Shown one piece after another: positions 61,107 to 64,000 of a stretch of DNA of 64,000 nucleotides (position 1 is the first letter of the stretch; each line of letters opens with the position of its first letter). Both the position numbers and the translations under genes were made by a program. Location: the NCBI GenBank assembly GCA_009740415.1, contig WOYE01000005.1, forward strand, positions 98,738 through 162,737, read 5' to 3'. Below the pieces are notes generated by a model. That model saw only the letters and a program-made list of their open reading frames with translations. It searched no databases and had not been told where the DNA came from. This DNA comes from Planococcaceae bacterium Storch 2/2-2. Its GTDB lineage: Bacteria > Bacillota > Bacilli > Bacillales_A > Planococcaceae.

Positions 61107-64000
61107 TTACTTCTTCTCTGCCTTATTTCTCCGAAGTACTAAAGATAATCCTAAGATAATCAAAAGTCCTCCTGTTAACAATGCATAGAGGAATGCTTCC
61201 TCCCCTGTTTGTGGTAACTTCACAAGAGATTTTGACGGTTCTTCTTCTTTTCCTGACGATTGATCGCCTTTTGTTGTAGTCGTTGAACCTGTCGAGTAAC
61301 TAGATCCTGAACCATTAGAGTCGCTTGACCCTTTAGAGTCGTCTCGATTCGAATCGTTTGACGATGAGTTGTTTGACCCTTCGTCTTTTGATCCTGTTGA
61401 GTCTGATGGTTTATCCGATGGCTTATCCGATGGTTTATCCGATGGTTTATCCGATGGTTTATCTGTCGGATCTGTTGGTTTCACTGGATCCGTTGGACAT
61501 GTTGGACATGTCGGTTGTGTCGGCCATCCTGGACAAATCGGTTGTGTTGGACACGTTGGATATGTTGGATATGTTGGCCAAACTGGACATGTCGGGCATG
61601 TCACATCTACATTTGGTGGTGTAGATGTTGGCTTCTTCGGTACTACTGTAATTGGAACTTCTGGACGCAATGGACGATCAGGATCATTTGGATTTGTCAC
61701 TTGAGCAACGTTAACAATATCGATATCGCCAACGTTACGGTCGACAACCGCATCAAACGTAATACGCGCTTCTTCTGATCCTTTAAGTTCTGGAATTGTA
61801 ACACTGAACGTATTACCTTTCACATCTGCTTTCACTTTCTTGCCATCCAATTTAATCGTGCTTGCTTTCAACGTCAAGCCGAATGGTAAGCGGTCTAATA
61901 CGACGACGTCTTTTAAATTCACATTTGACGTATTACGTACATTGATCGCATACGTTACGGTTTCACCTGGCTTAACTTCCCCTTTGTTCACAAGTTTTTC
62001 TGCGACGATCTCTCCTTGTGGATCAATCTCTGTCGGTACTTGTGGTTTCAACGGTTCGTCTGGCTTTTCAGGATTTGTTACTTCTGCGATGTTCACTACT
62101 TTATTTGCTTTCGCATCGAGCGATACATTCGCTTCAAAAGTAATCTTCGCTGTTTCAAGACCTTTTAATTCTGGAATCTGTAAGCTAAATGTGTTGCCAT
62201 CTATTACTGCTGCAACTGGCTTTCCATCTAACTTAATCGTTCCTGCATTCAATACTAACTCTTTCGGCAAAGCATCTTTCACTAATACATCGTGTAAGAT
62301 AGAATCTTTCACTGTATTTGTTACTACAATCGTATAAGTGAGTGTTTCACCTGGTTTTGCTTTGTCTTTATTGACAAGCTTCTCTGCCTTTATTTCCCCT
62401 TGCGGTTTCACCGTCGTTGGAACTTCTGGCTTCACTGGCTCATCCGGACGAGTTGGATCAGTCACTTCTGCAATGTTGATGATGTTTCCTGCTTTCGCAG
62501 TAGAAGATACTTTTGCATCAAATGTAACAATTGCTGTTTCTAATCCTTTCAACTCTGGAATCTCTAGACTAAATGTATTTCCGTCAACAGTAGCTGTAAC
62601 TGGCTTTCCATTTAACTTAATCGTTCCTGCTACTAATGATAAGTCTTTTGGTAAAGCATCCGTTACTATGACGTTTTTCAATACAGAATCTTTCACTGTA
62701 TTCGTCACTTTAATTGCGTACTCAACTGTTTCTCCAGGACGCACTTGGTCTTTATTGACTTCTTTCGTTGCTTCAATTGCACCTAATCGTTCTACAGTTG
62801 TTGGAACTTCTGGTGTAATTGGATTATCAGGGTCTTCTGGATCGACGATAGAAGCTACGTTAATTAACGTACCGGTTTGAATATCTTTTGCTACTTGTGC
62901 ATCGAACGTTAATGTTGCTTCTTCTAATCCTTTTAACTCTTTGAGTGTGTACTCAAACGCCTCAGCACCGACAAGTTTCACATCGATTGCCTCACCGTTT
63001 AACTTCACTGAATCTTTGACTAGTGTCATACCTGTTGGAAGTCTGTCACTTACGAGAACAGCATTTTTCACTTTAGAGCCTTCCACTGTATTCTTCACTT
63101 TAATTGTATATGTGACTGTATCTCCTGGGCGTACCTTGTCTTTGTTGATCAATTTCTCTGCTTCGAGTTCACCAAGTGGCTCAATTTCTGTCGGTACTTG
63201 TGGTTTAATTGGCTCATTTGGCTTATTCGGATTCGTTACTTCTGCGACGTTGCGCAACGTATCCGGAGTAGCATCTTTCGATACTTTCGCTTCGAATGTT
63301 ACCGTTGCTGTTTCGAGTCCTTTCAACTCTGGAATTTCTAAACTAAATGTGTTGCCATCGACTACTGCTGCGACTGGCTTTCCATTTAATTTTACCGTTC
63401 CTGCTTGTAACGCTAAACCTTTCGGTAACGTGTCACTTACTTTTACTTTGTGTAAGACAGAGTCTTTCACTGTATTTTTCACGTTAATCGTGTACGTAAG
63501 TGTTTCACCTGGTTTCGCTTTACCTTTGTCGATTAATTTCTCTGCGACTACTTCACCGAGTGGTTCAACTGTTGTTGGAACCTCTGGTTTCACTGGCTTA
63601 TCTGGATCTTCCGGATTCGTTACTTCTGCGATGTTGACGAGTTCGCCTGCTTTTGCGTCAAGTGACACATTCGCTTCGAAAGTAATTTTCGCTGTATCGA
63701 GTCCTTTTAACTCTGGAATACTTACTTTAAATCCTTTGTCTGTAAGTGTGAGAGACGGTGCTTGACCGTTCACTTTAACAGTTGATGGATTTAACGTTAA
63801 ACCTTCTGGTAAGTTATCTGTCACGACAACGTCTGTTAAGACGGAGTCTTTCACCGTGTTCTTCACGCTGATTGTATATGTGACCGTCTCACCTGGTTTT
63901 ACTTTGTCTTTGTTAATTTCTTTCGTTGCTTCGATCGCACCTTTCGGTTCGACCGTTGTCGGTACTTCCGGTGTAAGCGGTGGATCTTCCGGTTTATCTG
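61107..64000 (-). CDS. LPxTG cell-wall-anchored repeat protein (5' truncated by window)
   Basis: 964 codons are visible; the frame is open at the right edge, so signal peptide and further repeats lie outside. It consists of at least six copies of a ~128-residue DUF11-type beta-sandwich domain. Each starts like EKLVNKDKVKPGETVTYTI, followed by LPxGLxL, a KLNGKPV segment, IPELKGLE and NIAEVTNP; the KxG…N/D pattern is typical of domains that form isopeptide bonds. A Pro/Thr linker with six cysteines follows (CPTC…CPTC), then DKPS repeats, a Ser/Gly/Asp stretch, the sortase signal LPQTGEE, a membrane helix and basic tail RRNKAEKK. It is a surface stalk or adhesin-like protein. Confidence 0.9.
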   Translation of the reverse strand, partial: DKPEDPPLTPEVPTTVEPKGAIEATKEINKDKVKPGETVTYTISVKNTVKDSVLTDVVVTDNLPEGLTLNPSTVKVNGQAPSLTLTDKGFKVSIPELKGLDTAKITFEANVSLDAKAGELVNIAEVTNPEDPDKPVKPEVPTTVEPLGEVVAEKLIDKGKAKPGETLTYTINVKNTVKDSVLHKVKVSDTLPKGLALQAGTVKLNGKPVAAVVDGNTFSLEIPELKGLETATVTFEAKVSKDATPDTLRNVAEVTNPNKPNEPIKPQVPTEIEPLGELEAEKLINKDKVRPGDTVTYTIKVKNTVEGSKVKNAVLVSDRLPTGMTLVKDSVKLNGEAIDVKLVGAEAFEYTLKELKGLEEATLTFDAQVAKDIQTGTLINVASIVDPEDPDNPITPEVPTTVERLGAIEATKEVNKDQVRPGETVEYAIKVTNTVKDSVLKNVIVTDALPKDLSLVAGTIKLNGKPVTATVDGNTFSLEIPELKGLETAIVTFDAKVSSTAKAGNIINIAEVTDPTRPDEPVKPEVPTTVKPQGEIKAEKLVNKDKAKPGETLTYTIVVTNTVKDSILHDVLVKDALPKELVLNAGTIKLDGKPVAAVIDGNTFSLQIPELKGLETAKITFEANVSLDAKANKVVNIAEVTNPEKPDEPLKPQVPTEIDPQGEIVAEKLVNKGEVKPGETVTYAINVRNTSNVNLKDVVVLDRLPFGLTLKASTIKLDGKKVKADVKGNTFSVTIPELKGSEEARITFDAVVDRNVGDIDIVNVAQVTNPNDPDRPLRPEVPITVVPKKPTSTPPNVDVTCPTCPVWPTYPTYPTCPTQPICPGWPTQPTCPTCPTDPVKPTDPTDKPSDKPSDKPSDKPSDKPSDSTGSKDEGSNNSSSNDSNRDDSKGSSDSNGSGSSYSTGSTTTTKGDQSSGKEEEPSKSLVKLPQTGEEAFLYALLTGGLLIILGLSLVLRRNKAEKK
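61636..64000 (-). repeat. Six-plus tandem ~384-bp repeats encoding DUF11-type domains
   Basis: Repeat starts (codons for G-E-I-x-A-E-K-L or G-A-I-E-A-T-K) fall near 63940, 63555, 63170, 62790, 62400 and 62017, a steady period of about 384 bp. Copies are diverged at DNA level; the A-T-K type (copies 1 and 4) alternates with the A-E-K type. A seventh partial copy reaches the window edge. Confidence 0.85.

Noticed and set aside
61358..63765. Several plus-strand open frames of 90-270 codons opposite the LPxTG gene
   Set aside because: They repeat with the DUF11 period and are composed of Ser/Thr/Phe-rich translations of the antisense strand; no ribosome-binding sites and no family resemblance.

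Overview
The window looks like ordinary chromosome from a low-to-moderate-GC Gram-positive bacterium of the order Bacillales. Supporting signs are AGGAGG-type ribosome-binding sites, sigma-A promoters (TTGNNN-17-TATAAT), frequent U-tailed terminators, an S-box (SAM-I) riboswitch, a likely sigma-B promoter before csbD, cre-like CcpA sites, a yxdJKLM-yxeA-type peptide-sensing module, an LPxTG wall protein, UppP and an OpuD-type BCCT carrier. No rRNA, tRNA, prophage, IS element or CRISPR array was seen. The genus cannot be fixed from the sequence alone.

Layout. 0-11 kb: heterodimeric ABC exporter (first subunit cut by the window edge), YusW-like lipoprotein, DUF2804 protein, glpK, a DMT permease, a PAS/degenerate-GGDEF/EAL protein and a split ThrE-type exporter. 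10.8-18.5 kb: two paralogous amidohydrolases with matching promoters and matching dyad operators, the second in an operon with an APC permease and carrying a cre site; then a DHA2 drug exporter divergent from a TetR regulator. 18.7-24.2 kb: 2-hydroxyacid dehydrogenase and the class I ribonucleotide reductase locus (alpha, flavodoxin, beta) behind two NrdR boxes 32 bp apart and a long leader hairpin. 24.2-30.3 kb: BceRS/BceAB-like (Yxd) antimicrobial-peptide module with an inserted VanZ-RDD fusion gene and yxeA. 30.3-32.5 kb: glutaredoxin plus a 55-residue Cys-containing protein, Mn/Fe superoxide dismutase and UppP. 32.7-36.9 kb: a soluble chemoreceptor with a globin-like N-terminus and a zinc-binding CZB tail, a glutarate hydroxylase-like (GlaH/CsiD) oxygenase behind a long structured leader ending in a terminator, and two small genes. 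37-43.5 kb: two-component system, small HTH protein, BCCT transporter, and MetY under a SAM riboswitch. 43.8-45.8 kb: rhodanese-persulfide dioxygenase fusion with CstR and a DUF2187 protein. 45.8-52.2 kb: CoA transferase, AI-2E-family permease, CsbD, a DMT permease whose 5' end is tandemly duplicated, an AlaX editing protein, and a TsdA-like dihaem cytochrome gene broken by an in-frame stop. 52.5-64 kb: an ABC transporter, paired FluC fluoride channels, iron alcohol dehydrogenase, AbgT transporter, topoisomerase III and a repeat-rich LPxTG protein running off the right end.

How parts work together. A reactive-sulfur circuit stands out: CstR, three copies of one operator type (before cstR, before the rhodanese-dioxygenase fusion and, 14 kb away, before the glutaredoxin pair), S-box-controlled MetY, and a now broken thiosulfate dehydrogenase. 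The best candidate for something undescribed is the roughly 260-nt leader of the glutarate hydroxylase gene. It has its own promoter, mutually exclusive pairings and an intrinsic terminator, and matches none of the common riboswitch classes I can recall.
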